Assembly (NCBI GenBank): GCA_035556555.1
Contig: DATMES010000027.1
Location: 142,575 to 206,574 of the forward strand
Source of the DNA: Frankiaceae bacterium
Lineage (GTDB): Bacteria; Actinomycetota; Actinomycetes; BP-191
DNA: 64,000 nucleotides
Direction of reading: 5' to 3'
Below are positions 22,737-31,207 of this stretch, piece by piece; within the stretch, counting starts at the first letter, position 1, and the number at the start of each line of letters is the position of its first letter. Both the position numbers and the translations under genes were made by a program. Below the pieces are notes generated by a model, which ran no database searches, was not told where the DNA came from, and saw nothing but the letters and a program-made list of their open reading frames with translations.

Positions 22737-22760
22737 GCAGGGGTCCTGGGTGGACCCTGC
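22737..22760 (+). terminator. Hairpin after the PLP decarboxylase gene
   Basis: GCAGGGGTCC and GGACCCTGC pair around TGGGT with one bulged G, 13 bp after the TAA stop. Probable terminator of the decarboxylase gene, or the first helix of the leader that follows. Confidence 0.5.
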
Positions 22761-22762
22761 GT

Positions 22763-22870
22763 GGCTGTCATTTCCCGACCGAGGAGAACGCGTTGCGCAA
22801 GGAGTGCATGACAAGCCGGTAGCGGCTGGGGAGAAGCCCCGGCCCTCTGACCACCCCCTAGGGAGGGGGG
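22763..22870 (+). promoter_or_regulatory. Candidate structured leader RNA with sequestered ribosome site
   Basis: GGCTGTCAT (from 22763) can pair with ATGACAAGCC (to 22817, one bulge). GGCTGGGG-AGAA-GCCCCGGCC forms a second hairpin. CCACCCCC (from about 22851) can pair with the AGGGGGG ribosome site (about 22864-22870), 7 nt before the ATG of the next gene. This looks like a translational on/off switch, and a short reading frame lies inside it. It matches no riboswitch class I know. Proposed from pairing only. Confidence 0.35.
22793..22822 (+). CDS. Possible 9-residue leader peptide
   Basis: TTG 22793 preceded by GAGGAGA (22781-22787) encodes MRKECMTSR and stops at TAG 22820-22822. Translation would open the long stem of the leader (22763-22817). 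The ribosome site and spacing are good; the peptide itself is too short to recognise. The single Cys codon is the only hint at a signal. Confidence 0.3.
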   Translation: MRKECMTSR

Positions 22871-22877
22871 CTTCGTC

Positions 22878-23582
22878 ATGCGTTCCTCATTCGACAAGCG
22901 CCGCGACATGGCGCGTTCCATCCTGCCGTCCACGTCACGCGAGTCCGCGAAGGACATCGCGCGGATCAAGCGTGCCCACCGGCGGCGCATCGCCCAGCAC
23001 CTCCACGTCGGCAACGGCGTGCCCGAGGACTGGGACGACGCGCTCGACGCGGTCGACCTGCGCGCGTACCCCGACATCGAGATCCGTCAGCAGGTCCAGT
23101 GGCGCCGTTCCGCGGACAAGCTCAACCACTTCCAGCGGTGGGCCGTCCGCGTCACGCGCGACATCCGCCAGGAGGACCGGCTCAGCGGCCTCGCGGCGAC
23201 GCTGCCGCGCGGGCTCATCGGCGACCACGCGGTTTCGCACCTGTACGACCTCCCCGAGCTCGATCCGGGCTGCGGCGCCGACCCCTCGTCGCGGCACGCG
23301 TACCAGGCGCGCTGGGCGGTGGAGTGGGCGGCGCGCGCCGAACGCAAGCAGACCGAGTACGCCCTCCTGCGGGCCCGGCTCGTCGCGGCGGTCACGGCGT
23401 ACGACGGACACCGCCTGCTCAACCGCGCGATGAAGGCCGCCCCCATCGGCGACCCGCCGCGCTGGCGCACGCTCGCGGGCCCGTACGACGTGGACGCGTT
23501 CCTCCACGACGTCAACCAGTGGGCGGTGTGGTGGCGGGCGCTGAACCGCTTCCTCGACGGACATGTCACACCGGGCCTGTAG
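22878..23582 (+). CDS. Protein of unknown function
   Basis: 234 aa, soluble, rich in Arg, Trp, Ala and His. It starts RSSFDKRRDMARSILPSTSR and has two segments with paired aromatics (LNHFQRWAVRVTRDIRQEDR and HDVNQWAVWWRALNRFLDG). No signal peptide, membrane helix or known catalytic motif. ATG 22878 has GGGAGGGGGG at 22861-22870, apparently sequestered in the leader hairpin. It ends 9 bp before priA. I do not recognise a family. Confidence 0.7.
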   Translation: MRSSFDKRRDMARSILPSTSRESAKDIARIKRAHRRRIAQHLHVGNGVPEDWDDALDAVDLRAYPDIEIRQQVQWRRSADKLNHFQRWAVRVTRDIRQEDRLSGLAATLPRGLIGDHAVSHLYDLPELDPGCGADPSSRHAYQARWAVEWAARAERKQTEYALLRARLVAAVTAYDGHRLLNRAMKAAPIGDPPRWRTLAGPYDVDAFLHDVNQWAVWWRALNRFLDGHVTPGL

Positions 23583-23591
23583 AACGGTGCT

Positions 23592-25514
23592 GTGGACGCG
23601 CCCGTAGCCCAGGTCGCGGTCGACGTGCCGCTGGCGCACCTCGACCGCGTCTTCGACTACGCCGTCCCCGAGGCGCTGGACGAGGCGGTCGTCCCTGGGT
23701 CGCGGGTCCGGGTGCGCTTCGCGGGCCGGCTCGTCGACGGCTGGGTGCTCGCGCGCGCCGCGACGTCCGGCGTCGACAAGCTCACGCCCGTCGCCAAGTC
23801 CGTCTCCGCCGAGCCGGTGCTCTCGCCGGAGGTCGCCGGGCTCTGCCGGGAGGTGGCGGACCGGTGGGCGGGGACGTTCGGGGACGTCGTACGCCTCGCC
23901 GTTCCGCCCCGCCACGCCCGCGTCGAGAAGGAGGCGCCGCGCGCCGTCGAGATCCCTGCAGTGGCGCCGCCCGGGGCCGGCGACTGGGCGGCGTACGACC
24001 ACGGCACGGCCTACGTCACTGCGCTGGCGGGGGGCAACGCGCCGCGCGCGGTCTGGTGGGCGCTGCCCGGCGCGGACTGGCCCGCGCAGGTCGCGACGGC
24101 GGCGGCCGCGACGCTCTCCGCGGGGCGCGGCGTCTGCGTCGTCGTGCCCGACGCGCGCGACCTGGCCAGGGTGGCGGCGGCGTTCGACGTGGTATTGCCG
24201 GGCTCGTACGTCGCCCTCACCGCCGACCTCGGGCCCGCCGAGCGCTACCGCCGCTGGCTCGCCGTCCGCCGCGGGGCCACCCGCTGCGTCCTCGGCACCC
24301 GCGCCGCCGCGTGGGCGCCCGTCCGCGACCTCGGGCTCGCGGTCTGCTGGGACGACGGCGACGACCTGCACAAGGAGCCGCGCGCGCCGTACCCCCACGT
24401 CCGCGACGTCCTCGCCCTCCGCGCGCATCGGGAGGGCGCGGGGCTGCTCGTGGGGGCGTACGCGCCGAGCGTGGAGGCGGCGACGTTCGTGGAGTCGGGG
24501 TGGGCCAAGCCGCTGCTGGCGCCGCGCGCCGCCGTGCGCCAGGCCGCGCCGCGGATCGAGGTCGCGGGCAACGACGTCGAGCAGGCCCGCGACCCCGCCG
24601 CCGCCACCGCGCGGCTGCCCTCGCTCGCCTGGCAGGCCGCGCGCGCGGCCCTGGCGAGCGGCGCGCCGGTGCTGGTGCAGGTGCCGCGCACGGGCTACCA
24701 GCCGTCGCTGGCCTGCGGCCACTGCCGCACCCCCGCGCGCTGCGGCGCCTGCGCGGGGCCGCTCGCGCGCGCGGGCGGGCCTGCGCCCGGCTGCCGGTGG
24801 TGCGGCCGCCCCGCCGCCGACTGGGCGTGCGGCGCGTGCGGCGGCCAGGAGCTGCGCGCGGTGGTGGTGGGGAGCCGGCGTACGGCGGAGGAGCTCGGCA
24901 GGGCGTTCCCAGGGACGCCGGTGCGCACGTCCGACCGCGAGTCGATCGTGACGACCGTCGACGCCAAGCCCGCGCTCGTCGTCGCGACGCCCGGCGCGGA
25001 GCCGGTCGCCGACGGCGGCTACGGCGCCGTCCTCCTGCTCGACGGCTGGGCGCTGCTGTCCCGCGCCGACCTGCGCGCGGGGGAGGAGGCGCTGCGCCGC
25101 TGGGCCGCCGCCGCCGCGCTGTGCAGGCCCGCGGGCGAAGGCGGGCGGGTCGTCGTCATGGCCGAGGGCACGGTGCCCGCGGTCCAGGCGCTGGTCCGCT
25201 GGGACCCGGCCTGGTACGCCCGCCGCGAGGCCGCCGACCGGACCGCGCTCGCGTTCCCGCCCGCGGTGCGCATGGCCGCGGTCGACGGCAGTGCCGACGC
25301 GGTGGCCGACCTGCTCGCCGCCGCGCCGCTGCCGGAGGGGGCCGACGTGCTCGGCCCGGTGCCGTACGGCGACGGCGAGCGCGCCCTCGTCCGCGTGCCC
25401 AGGGAGCAGGGGAGGGCGCTCGCCGCGGCACTCAAGGTCGGCCTCGCCGCGCGGTCCGCGCGCAAGGCTGCCGAGTCGGTCCGCGTGGAGCTCGACCCGC
25501 TCACCCTCGTTTAG
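23592..25514 (+). CDS. priA: PriA-like primosomal protein, helicase motifs degenerate
   Basis: 640 aa. N-terminal 3'-DNA-end-binding domain starts QVAVDVPLAHLDRVFDYAVP. Zinc-binding Cys cluster near residues 375-420 (CGHCRTPARCGAC, CRWCGRP, CGACGG). Walker A is lost, and the DEAH box reads CWDDGDD, so ATPase activity is not expected. This is typical of actinobacterial PriA, which may keep a structural role in replication restart. GTG 23592. metK, priA and fmt are near neighbours in many actinobacteria. Confidence 0.9.
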   Translation: MDAPVAQVAVDVPLAHLDRVFDYAVPEALDEAVVPGSRVRVRFAGRLVDGWVLARAATSGVDKLTPVAKSVSAEPVLSPEVAGLCREVADRWAGTFGDVVRLAVPPRHARVEKEAPRAVEIPAVAPPGAGDWAAYDHGTAYVTALAGGNAPRAVWWALPGADWPAQVATAAAATLSAGRGVCVVVPDARDLARVAAAFDVVLPGSYVALTADLGPAERYRRWLAVRRGATRCVLGTRAAAWAPVRDLGLAVCWDDGDDLHKEPRAPYPHVRDVLALRAHREGAGLLVGAYAPSVEAATFVESGWAKPLLAPRAAVRQAAPRIEVAGNDVEQARDPAAATARLPSLAWQAARAALASGAPVLVQVPRTGYQPSLACGHCRTPARCGACAGPLARAGGPAPGCRWCGRPAADWACGACGGQELRAVVVGSRRTAEELGRAFPGTPVRTSDRESIVTTVDAKPALVVATPGAEPVADGGYGAVLLLDGWALLSRADLRAGEEALRRWAAAAALCRPAGEGGRVVVMAEGTVPAVQALVRWDPAWYARREAADRTALAFPPAVRMAAVDGSADAVADLLAAAPLPEGADVLGPVPYGDGERALVRVPREQGRALAAALKVGLAARSARKAAESVRVELDPLTLV

Positions 25515-25600
25515 GCGTGGGGTCTATCGCTCGCGTGGGCCCGCCCACTAGGTTCGGCCCGTTATGTCCGATTCCAGGGGGGTACCTGGGAGGAACTGAG

Positions 25601-27361
25601 TTGAGGCTTTCCACTCGCCTCTGCGCCACGGTCGCGACCATCGCGATCGCGGGAGCAGCGGCACTGACGGGTACGACCGCCACCGCGGCCGCCCCACGCG
25701 CCACCGGCCGCGCCAACATCGCGGCCGTCGGCACCAGCACGTACGACCGCTTCATCGTCCACTTCGAGGCCGGCACCCCGGCCGCCGTCAGCGACACCGC
25801 CGCGCGGGCCGAGCTGGCCGCGGCGAGCACGACGCACACGCTCGGCTTCGTCCGCCGCATCGCCACGGGCGGCGTGCTGTTCTCGACCGGCCGGATGCTC
25901 GACGCCACCGAGTCGCGCGCGCTGCTGGGGGCGTTCGCGGCACGTGAGGGCGTCGCCTACGTCGAGCCCGACGCGGTCATGCGGGCGACGTACACGCCGA
26001 ACGACACGTACTACAACCTGCAGTGGCACTACCACGAGGCGACCGCGGGCATGAGGCTCCCCGCCGCCTGGGACAACGCGACCGGCACCGGCCAGGTCGT
26101 CGCCGTCGTCGACACCGGCATCACTACGCACTCCGACCTGGCGGCCAATGTCCTGGCCGGCTACGACTTCATCTCGTCGTCCACGGCCGCGCGCGACGGC
26201 AACGGCCGCGACAGCAACCCGGCCGACCAGGGCGACTGGTGGGCGGCAGGCGAGTGCGGGCTGCCGTACGGCTCCAACTCGTCGTGGCACGGCACGCACG
26301 TCGCCGGCACGGTCGCCGCGGTGTCCAACAACGCCAAGGGCGTCGCGGGCGTGGCCTTCAACGCGAAGGTCGTCCCCGTCCGCGTCCTCGGCAAGTGCGG
26401 CGGCACGCTGTCCGACATCGCCGACGGCATCATCTGGGCCTCCGGCGGCACCGTCAGCGGCATCCCCGCCAACGCCAACCCGGCGAAGGTCGTCAACATG
26501 AGCCTCGGCGGCGGCGGCACCTGCGGCGCGACGTACCAGAACGCCATCAACTCGGCCGTCGGCCGCGGCACCACGGTCGTCGTCGCGGCGGGCAACGAGA
26601 ACACCAACGCGTCGTCCTCGCAGCCGGCCAACTGCGCCAACGTCGTCACCGTCGCGGCGCTCGACCGCGCCGGCAACCGCGCGTCGTACTCCAACTACGG
26701 CACCGTCGTGGACGTGTCCGCGCCGGGCGGCGAGACCGACGTCGCGGGCGCCGACGGCATCGCCTCGACGCTCAACACCGGCACTACCACGCCGGGCACG
26801 GAGACGTACGTCTACTACGAGGGCACGAGCATGGCGACCCCGCACGTCGCGGGCCTCGTCGCGCTCATGCTCAGCAAGGCCGCGCTGACGCCGGCCCAGG
26901 TCGAGTCGTCGCTCAAGGCCAACGTCCGCGCGATCCCCGGCTCCTGCTCGGGTGGCTGCGGCGCGGGTCTCGTCGACGCCGCCGCGACCATCACCTCGGT
27001 CATGGGCGGTGGCGGCGGCGGGTCGCTGTTCACGAACGCGAACAACTACACGATCAGCGACAACGCGACGGTCGAGAGCCCGCTCGTCGTGACCGGCACG
27101 GGCAACGCGCCGAGCGCGCTGCAGGTGCCCGTCGACATCAAGCACACGTACCGCGGCGACCTCGTCATCAACCTGGTCGCCCCGGACGGGTCGCTGTACC
27201 TGCTCAAGAGCTCGAACAGCTCCGACTCGGCGGACAACGTCATCACGACGTACACCGTCAACGCCTCCTCCGAGGTGCGCGCAGGCACGTGGAAGCTCCG
27301 CGTGCAGGACGTCTACACCGGCGACACGGGCTACATCGACTCGTGGAGCCTGCAGTTCTGA
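25601..27361 (+). CDS. Secreted subtilisin-family protease with P domain
   Basis: 586 aa. Signal peptide (LCATVATIAIAGAAALTG...), inhibitor-I9-like propeptide (YDRFIVHFEAGTP to AYVEPDAVM), then an S8 domain: Asp in VVAVVDTGITTHSDL, His in WHGTHVAGTVAAVSN, Ser in GTSMATPHVAGLVAL. A GGGGGG linker leads to a C-terminal P/proprotein-convertase domain (about residues 480-586) ending GYIDSWSLQF. TTG 25601 is preceded by GGGAGGAACTGAG. Probably a nutritional extracellular protease. A CTAGGAGGG element follows directly. Confidence 0.93.
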   Translation: MRLSTRLCATVATIAIAGAAALTGTTATAAAPRATGRANIAAVGTSTYDRFIVHFEAGTPAAVSDTAARAELAAASTTHTLGFVRRIATGGVLFSTGRMLDATESRALLGAFAAREGVAYVEPDAVMRATYTPNDTYYNLQWHYHEATAGMRLPAAWDNATGTGQVVAVVDTGITTHSDLAANVLAGYDFISSSTAARDGNGRDSNPADQGDWWAAGECGLPYGSNSSWHGTHVAGTVAAVSNNAKGVAGVAFNAKVVPVRVLGKCGGTLSDIADGIIWASGGTVSGIPANANPAKVVNMSLGGGGTCGATYQNAINSAVGRGTTVVVAAGNENTNASSSQPANCANVVTVAALDRAGNRASYSNYGTVVDVSAPGGETDVAGADGIASTLNTGTTTPGTETYVYYEGTSMATPHVAGLVALMLSKAALTPAQVESSLKANVRAIPGSCSGGCGAGLVDAAATITSVMGGGGGGSLFTNANNYTISDNATVESPLVVTGTGNAPSALQVPVDIKHTYRGDLVINLVAPDGSLYLLKSSNSSDSADNVITTYTVNASSEVRAGTWKLRVQDVYTGDTGYIDSWSLQF

Positions 27362-27362
27362 T

Positions 27363-27552
27363 CTAGGAGGGCTTGGCGAAACGCCGCGCATGATCACGTG
27401 CGGTGACGGTGCTCGGGTCGGCTCCGCAACCGGGGGTGCGGGCCGTGCGGGGAAAAAGCGCAGATCGCACCCCGATCAGAGCGAAAGCGCTCACCTGGGA
27501 CGCGGCCGGTCACGCTCGGCCACCATCAGGCCGTTTCGCCAAGCGCTACTAG
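27363..27552. repeat. 190-bp element with CTAGGAGGG-type inverted ends, copy 2
   Basis: Left end CTAGGAGGGCTTGGCGAAACG (27363-27383) and right end CGTTTCGCCAAGCGC...CTAG (27532-27552) are inverted repeats with a few mismatches. It starts 1 bp after the protease stop, has no ORF, and carries a copy of the two-hairpin 66-bp repeat (27421-27488). Compare 18617-18789, which has similar ends and the same position after a secreted-protein gene. Confidence 0.75.
27421..27488 (+). repeat. 66-bp two-hairpin repeat, copy 2
   Basis: CTCCGCAACCGGG, GCGTGCGG-like segment, GAAAA, GCGCAGATCGCACCCCGATC and GAGCGA in the same order and spacing as 18965-19030. It lies inside the CTAGGAGGG element here but outside it in the first locus. 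Confidence 0.75.
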
Positions 27553-27557
27553 GGGTT

Positions 27558-27595
27558 CTACGGGCGGCGCCGCGACACACCGGCGCCGCCCGTAG
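27558..27595 (+). promoter_or_regulatory. Perfect 15-bp hairpin overlapping the def promoter
   Basis: CTACGGGCGGCGCCG (27558-27572) is mirrored at 27581-27595. The right arm runs into a TAGACT -10 (27593-27598) only 7 nt before the def ATG, so it may be an operator or the terminator of the upstream unit. Confidence 0.55.
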
Positions 27596-27605
27596 ACTCT
27601 GTGTC

Positions 27606-28148
27606 ATGTCCGTCCAGGAGATCCGGCTGCTCGGCGACCCCGTGCTGCGTACGCCCGCCGCGCCGGTGACGACGTTCGACAAGGAGCTGCGCAACCTCGT
27701 CCGCGACCTGCGCGAGACGATGCTCGACGCTCCCGGCGCCGGCCTCGCCGCGCCGCAGATCGGCGTCAGCCTGCGGGTGTTCACCTACGACGTCGACGAC
27801 AACGAGGGCCACCTCGTCAACCCCGTGATCGTGACGAAGTCGGACGAGCTGCAGGACGGCGACGAGGGCTGCCTGTCGCTGCCCGGGCTGTCGTTCCCCC
27901 TGAAGCGGTCCGCCAACGTCGTCGCCGCCGGGTTCAACATGTACGGCGACCCCGTGACCATCGAGGGCAGCGAGGTGCTCGCCCGCTGCCTCCAGCACGA
28001 GACCGACCACCTCGACGGCGTCATCTTCGTGGACCTGCTCGACCCGGAGACGAAGAAGGCCGCGATGAAGGCGATCCGCGAGGCCGAGTGGGCCGCGCCG
28101 CCGGTCGTGAAGCCGTCGCCGCACCCGATGTACGGCACGGGCCGCTAG
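27606..28148 (+). CDS. def: Peptide deformylase
   Basis: 180 aa metalloprotease removing N-formyl groups from nascent proteins. All three motifs are present: GAGLAAPQIG, EGCLSLPG and QHETDHLDG. No ribosome site precedes ATG 27606; TAGACT seven bases upstream points to a leaderless transcript. Fmt, the opposite-acting formyltransferase, follows after a 60-bp palindromic repeat. Confidence 0.96.
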   Translation: MSVQEIRLLGDPVLRTPAAPVTTFDKELRNLVRDLRETMLDAPGAGLAAPQIGVSLRVFTYDVDDNEGHLVNPVIVTKSDELQDGDEGCLSLPGLSFPLKRSANVVAAGFNMYGDPVTIEGSEVLARCLQHETDHLDGVIFVDLLDPETKKAAMKAIREAEWAAPPVVKPSPHPMYGTGR

Positions 28149-28198
28149 CCGCGTGCGCATCGTCCCGGCGCGGGTGGCCCCCGCCGCACCCGCCGCCT

Positions 28199-28258
28199 TT
28201 CGTGATCTTGGCAATGTTTCGGTCGCCCGGGCAGCCGAAACATCACCAAGATCACGAA
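28199..28258. repeat. 60-bp palindromic repeat, copy C
   Basis: TTCGTGATCTTGG...CCAAGATCACGAA with an inner GTTTCGG/CCGAAAC match, so nearly the whole element is self-complementary around GCCCGGGC. Identical to copy A at about 51 of 60 positions. Between def and fmt. Confidence 0.85.
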
Positions 28259-28289
28259 ACCGGCGGTCCCTCGCGGGAGCCGCGGGCTA

Positions 28290-29213
28290 GTGCGCGTCGT
28301 CTTCGCCGGTACGCCGGCGCCCGCCGTCCCCTCCCTCCGCGCGCTGCTGGCGTCCCGCCACGAGGTCGTGGCCGTCGTCACGCGCCCCGACGCGCCGGCG
28401 GGTCGCGGCCGGCACGAGCGGCGTTCGCCGGTGGCGGTCACCGCCGACGAGGCCGGCGTGCCGGTCCTGCAACCCGCGACTCCGCGCGACGAGGAGTTCC
28501 AGGCCGCGCTGCGCGACCTCGCGCCCGACTGCTGCCCCGTCGTCGCGTACGGCGCCCTCATCCCCAAGCCGCTCCTCGACCTGCCGCGCCACGGCTGGGT
28601 CAACCTTCACTTCTCGCTGCTCCCCGCCTGGCGCGGCGCGGCGCCCGTCCAGCACGCCGTCCTGCACGGCGACGAGGTGACGGGCGCGACGACGTTCGTG
28701 CTCGAGGAGGGGCTCGACACCGGCCCGGTGCTCGGCGTCGTCACCGAGGAGATCAGGCCGGCCGACACCTCCGGCGCCCTCCTCGAGCGCCTCGCCGTCA
28801 GCGGCGCGCACCTGCTGGTCGCCACGCTCGACGGGATCGAGGACGGCGAGCTCCGGGCCGTGCCCCAGCCGAACGACGGCGTCTCCCTCGCGCCCAAGCT
28901 CGGCCCCGAGGACGTACGCGTCGACTGGACCGCCCCCGCGCTCCGCGTCGACCGGCTCATCCGCGCCGCGACGCCCAACCCGGGCGCCTGGACCACGCTG
29001 AACGGCGGCCGGGTCAAGCTCGGCCCGGTGTCACGATCCGACGCCGGCCCGCTCCCGCCCGGCGTCCTCCGCGTCACGAAGCAGGGCGTCGAGGTCGGCA
29101 CCGCCGACAGGCCCGTCCGCCTCGGCGAGGTCCGCGCGGAGGGCAAGAAGCCGATGCCCGCCGCCGACTGGGCGCGCGGGCTGCGCCTCGCCGACGGCGC
29201 GGCGTTCGCGTGA
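28290..29213 (+). CDS. fmt: Methionyl-tRNA formyltransferase
   Basis: 307 aa. Formylates initiator Met-tRNA. Motifs: [16 protein letters not shown], the catalytic Asn/His region [21 protein letters not shown], and [15 protein letters not shown]-terminal tRNA-binding OB domain from about residue 205. GTG 28290. GTGA overlap with rsmB. Confidence 0.96.
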   Translation: MRVVFAGTPAPAVPSLRALLASRHEVVAVVTRPDAPAGRGRHERRSPVAVTADEAGVPVLQPATPRDEEFQAALRDLAPDCCPVVAYGALIPKPLLDLPRHGWVNLHFSLLPAWRGAAPVQHAVLHGDEVTGATTFVLEEGLDTGPVLGVVTEEIRPADTSGALLERLAVSGAHLLVATLDGIEDGELRAVPQPNDGVSLAPKLGPEDVRVDWTAPALRVDRLIRAATPNPGAWTTLNGGRVKLGPVSRSDAGPLPPGVLRVTKQGVEVGTADRPVRLGEVRAEGKKPMPAADWARGLRLADGAAFA

Positions 29214-30481
29214 GGAACCGCGACGCGCGCAACGTCGCGTACGAGCTGCTCCGCGCCGTCGACGAACGCGACGCGTACGCCAACCTGCTCCTCCCCACGC
29301 TCCTGTACGGGCTCGACGCGCGGGAGCGGGCGTTCGCCGCGGAGCTCGGCTACGGCACCCTGCGCGCGCTCGGCACGCTCGACCACGTCCTCGGCCTCTG
29401 CTCGTCGCGGCCGGTCTCGGAGATGGACCCGCCGGTCCGCGACGTGCTCCGCGTGGGGGCGTACCAGCTCCTGCGCACCCGCGTCGCCCCGCACGCCGCG
29501 GTCTCCACGACCGTCGACCTGGCCAAGCACGTGGCGGGGCCGGGGGCGGCGAAGTTCGTCAACGCCGTCATGCGCCGGGTCGCCGAGCGCGACGGCGACC
29601 TCGGCCTGCCCGCCGACCCGCTCGACGCGCTCGCGATCGAGACCGCGCACCCGCGCTGGATCGTGGACGCGTTCGTGGACGTGCTGGGCGACGAGGCCGC
29701 CGACGCGCTCAGAGCCGACGACCTGCGCCCCGAGGTCCACCTCGTCGCCCGCCCAGGGCGCATCGCGCGCGACGGCCTCGTCGCCTCCTGCGCGGCCGCC
29801 GGCCTCGAGGCGGAGGCCGGACCGCTGAGCCCCTACGCCGTACGCCTGCGCGGGGGCGACCCCGGCGACGTGCCCGCCGTGCGCGACGGCAGCGCCGGCG
29901 TGCAGGACGAGGGGAGCCAGTACGCCGCCCTCGTGCTGCCCGAGCTGCTCGGACCAGGGCGCCACGACGTGCTCGACCTCTGCGCGGGCCCCGGCGGCAA
30001 GACCGCGCTGCTCGCCGGCACGCTCGACGGCGGCCGGATCGTCGCGAACGAGCTGCACCCGCACCGCGCCACGCTCGTCGCGGAGAACGTCGCCGCCGCG
30101 CGCGGCGTACCCACCGCCGTCGTCACCGGCGACGGCCTGCGCGGCCCCTGGGCGCCGGGCACGTTCGACGGCGTGCTGCTCGACGCGCCCTGCACCGGCC
30201 TCGGCGCGCTGCGCAGGCGGCCCGAGGCGCGGTGGCGGCGTACGCCGGGTGACGTAGCACCCCTCCAGGCGCTCCAGCGGGGCCTGCTCGCGGCCGCCAT
30301 CGACGCCGTGAAGCCCGGCGGCTACGTCGTCTACGTCGTCTGCTCGCCCCACCGTGCGGAGACCCGCGACGTCGTCGACGCCGCGGAGGGCGTCGAACGG
30401 CTCGGCGACACGCAGCTCTGGCCGCACAGGCACGGAACGGACGCGATGTTCGTTGCCCGACTACGCCGAATCGTCACCTGA
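29210..30481 (+). CDS. rsmB: 16S rRNA (cytosine-967-C5)-methyltransferase
   Basis: 423 aa. N-terminal NusB-like RNA-binding domain ([19 protein letters not shown] to [11 protein letters not shown]), then a Rossmann methyltransferase: SAM motif [14 protein letters not shown], motif [19 protein letters not shown], and motif VI catalytic Cys in [17 protein letters not shown] 29210 overlaps the fmt stop. Usual actinobacterial partner of fmt. Confidence 0.94.
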   Translation: MRNRDARNVAYELLRAVDERDAYANLLLPTLLYGLDARERAFAAELGYGTLRALGTLDHVLGLCSSRPVSEMDPPVRDVLRVGAYQLLRTRVAPHAAVSTTVDLAKHVAGPGAAKFVNAVMRRVAERDGDLGLPADPLDALAIETAHPRWIVDAFVDVLGDEAADALRADDLRPEVHLVARPGRIARDGLVASCAAAGLEAEAGPLSPYAVRLRGGDPGDVPAVRDGSAGVQDEGSQYAALVLPELLGPGRHDVLDLCAGPGGKTALLAGTLDGGRIVANELHPHRATLVAENVAAARGVPTAVVTGDGLRGPWAPGTFDGVLLDAPCTGLGALRRRPEARWRRTPGDVAPLQALQRGLLAAAIDAVKPGGYVVYVVCSPHRAETRDVVDAAEGVERLGDTQLWPHRHGTDAMFVARLRRIVT

Positions 30482-30488
30482 TCGTCGC

Positions 30489-30494
30489 TAGACT
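30489..30494 (+). promoter_or_regulatory. -10 element of the rpe operon
   Basis: TAGACT fits TANNNT and lies 8 bp after the rsmB stop; transcription would begin near 30502, ahead of the rpe TTG. No convincing -35. Confidence 0.45.
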
Positions 30495-30535
30495 TCGCTT
30501 GACCCTGAACGGGGACCGGAGCCGGGAGACCCTGC

Positions 30536-31207
30536 TTGCCCACTCAGCTCGCGCCGAGCATCCTGTCGGCCGACTTCGCGCGCCTTGCCGACGAGGCCGC
30601 CCGGGTCGAGTCCGTCGCGGACCTGCTCCACGTGGACGTGATGGACAACCACTTCGTCCCCAACCTCACGCTCGGCCCGGTCGTCGTCGAGTCGCTGCGC
30701 CGCGCGACGTCGTTGCCGCTCGACCTGCATCTCATGATTGCCGACCCCGACCGCTGGGCTCCGGAGTACGTTGCGTACGGCGCCACGCTCGTGACGTTCC
30801 ACGTCGAAGCCGCGATGGACCCCGTGCAGACAGCGCGGGCCATCCGTTCCAACGGTGGCAAGGCAGGCCTGGCGGTCAAGCCGGGCACCGCGCTGGCGCC
30901 GTACCTGGACATCCTGGACGAGTTCGACATGGTGCTGGTGATGACGGTCGAGCCCGGCTTCGGCGGGCAGCGGTTCATGGCCGAGATGCTGCCCAAGATC
31001 CGTGAGGCGCGGCAGGCGATAGCGAACCGCGACCTCTCCCTGTGGCTCGAAGTGGACGGCGGGATCAACGCCGACACGGCGGCGCAGTGCGCGGAGGCGG
31101 GAGCGGACGTGTTCGTAGCAGGCTCGGCGGTCTTCGACGCGGCCGACCCGGCCGCAGCCGGCGCGGCGATCAAGGCCGCCGCCGACAGGGCCATGGCGGT
31201 CGCGTAG
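30536..31207 (+). CDS. rpe: Ribulose-phosphate 3-epimerase
   Basis: 223 aa TIM barrel interconverting ribulose-5-P and xylulose-5-P. Motifs: [47 protein letters not shown] and EVDGGIN, with the metal His and Asp residues in place. TTG 30536 gives the family N-terminus and GGGAGA lies upstream. Stop overlaps the REC-GGDEF start (TAGTG). Confidence 0.96.
   Translation: MPTQLAPSILSADFARLADEAARVESVADLLHVDVMDNHFVPNLTLGPVVVESLRRATSLPLDLHLMIADPDRWAPEYVAYGATLVTFHVEAAMDPVQTARAIRSNGGKAGLAVKPGTALAPYLDILDEFDMVLVMTVEPGFGGQRFMAEMLPKIREARQAIANRDLSLWLEVDGGINADTAAQCAEAGADVFVAGSAVFDAADPAAAGAAIKAAADRAMAVA

Noticed and set aside
22724..22877. A known riboswitch class (SAM, TPP, cobalamin, c-di-AMP, ZTP, fluoride) before the unknown gene
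   Set aside because: None of the conserved aptamer strings I know is present; kept only as an unclassified candidate leader.
23099..25600. Long upstream extension of the subtilase frame (1420 codons in total)
   Set aside because: The upstream part is an Arg/Ala/Pro-rich shadow of priA. The signal peptide and ribosome site place the start at TTG 25601.
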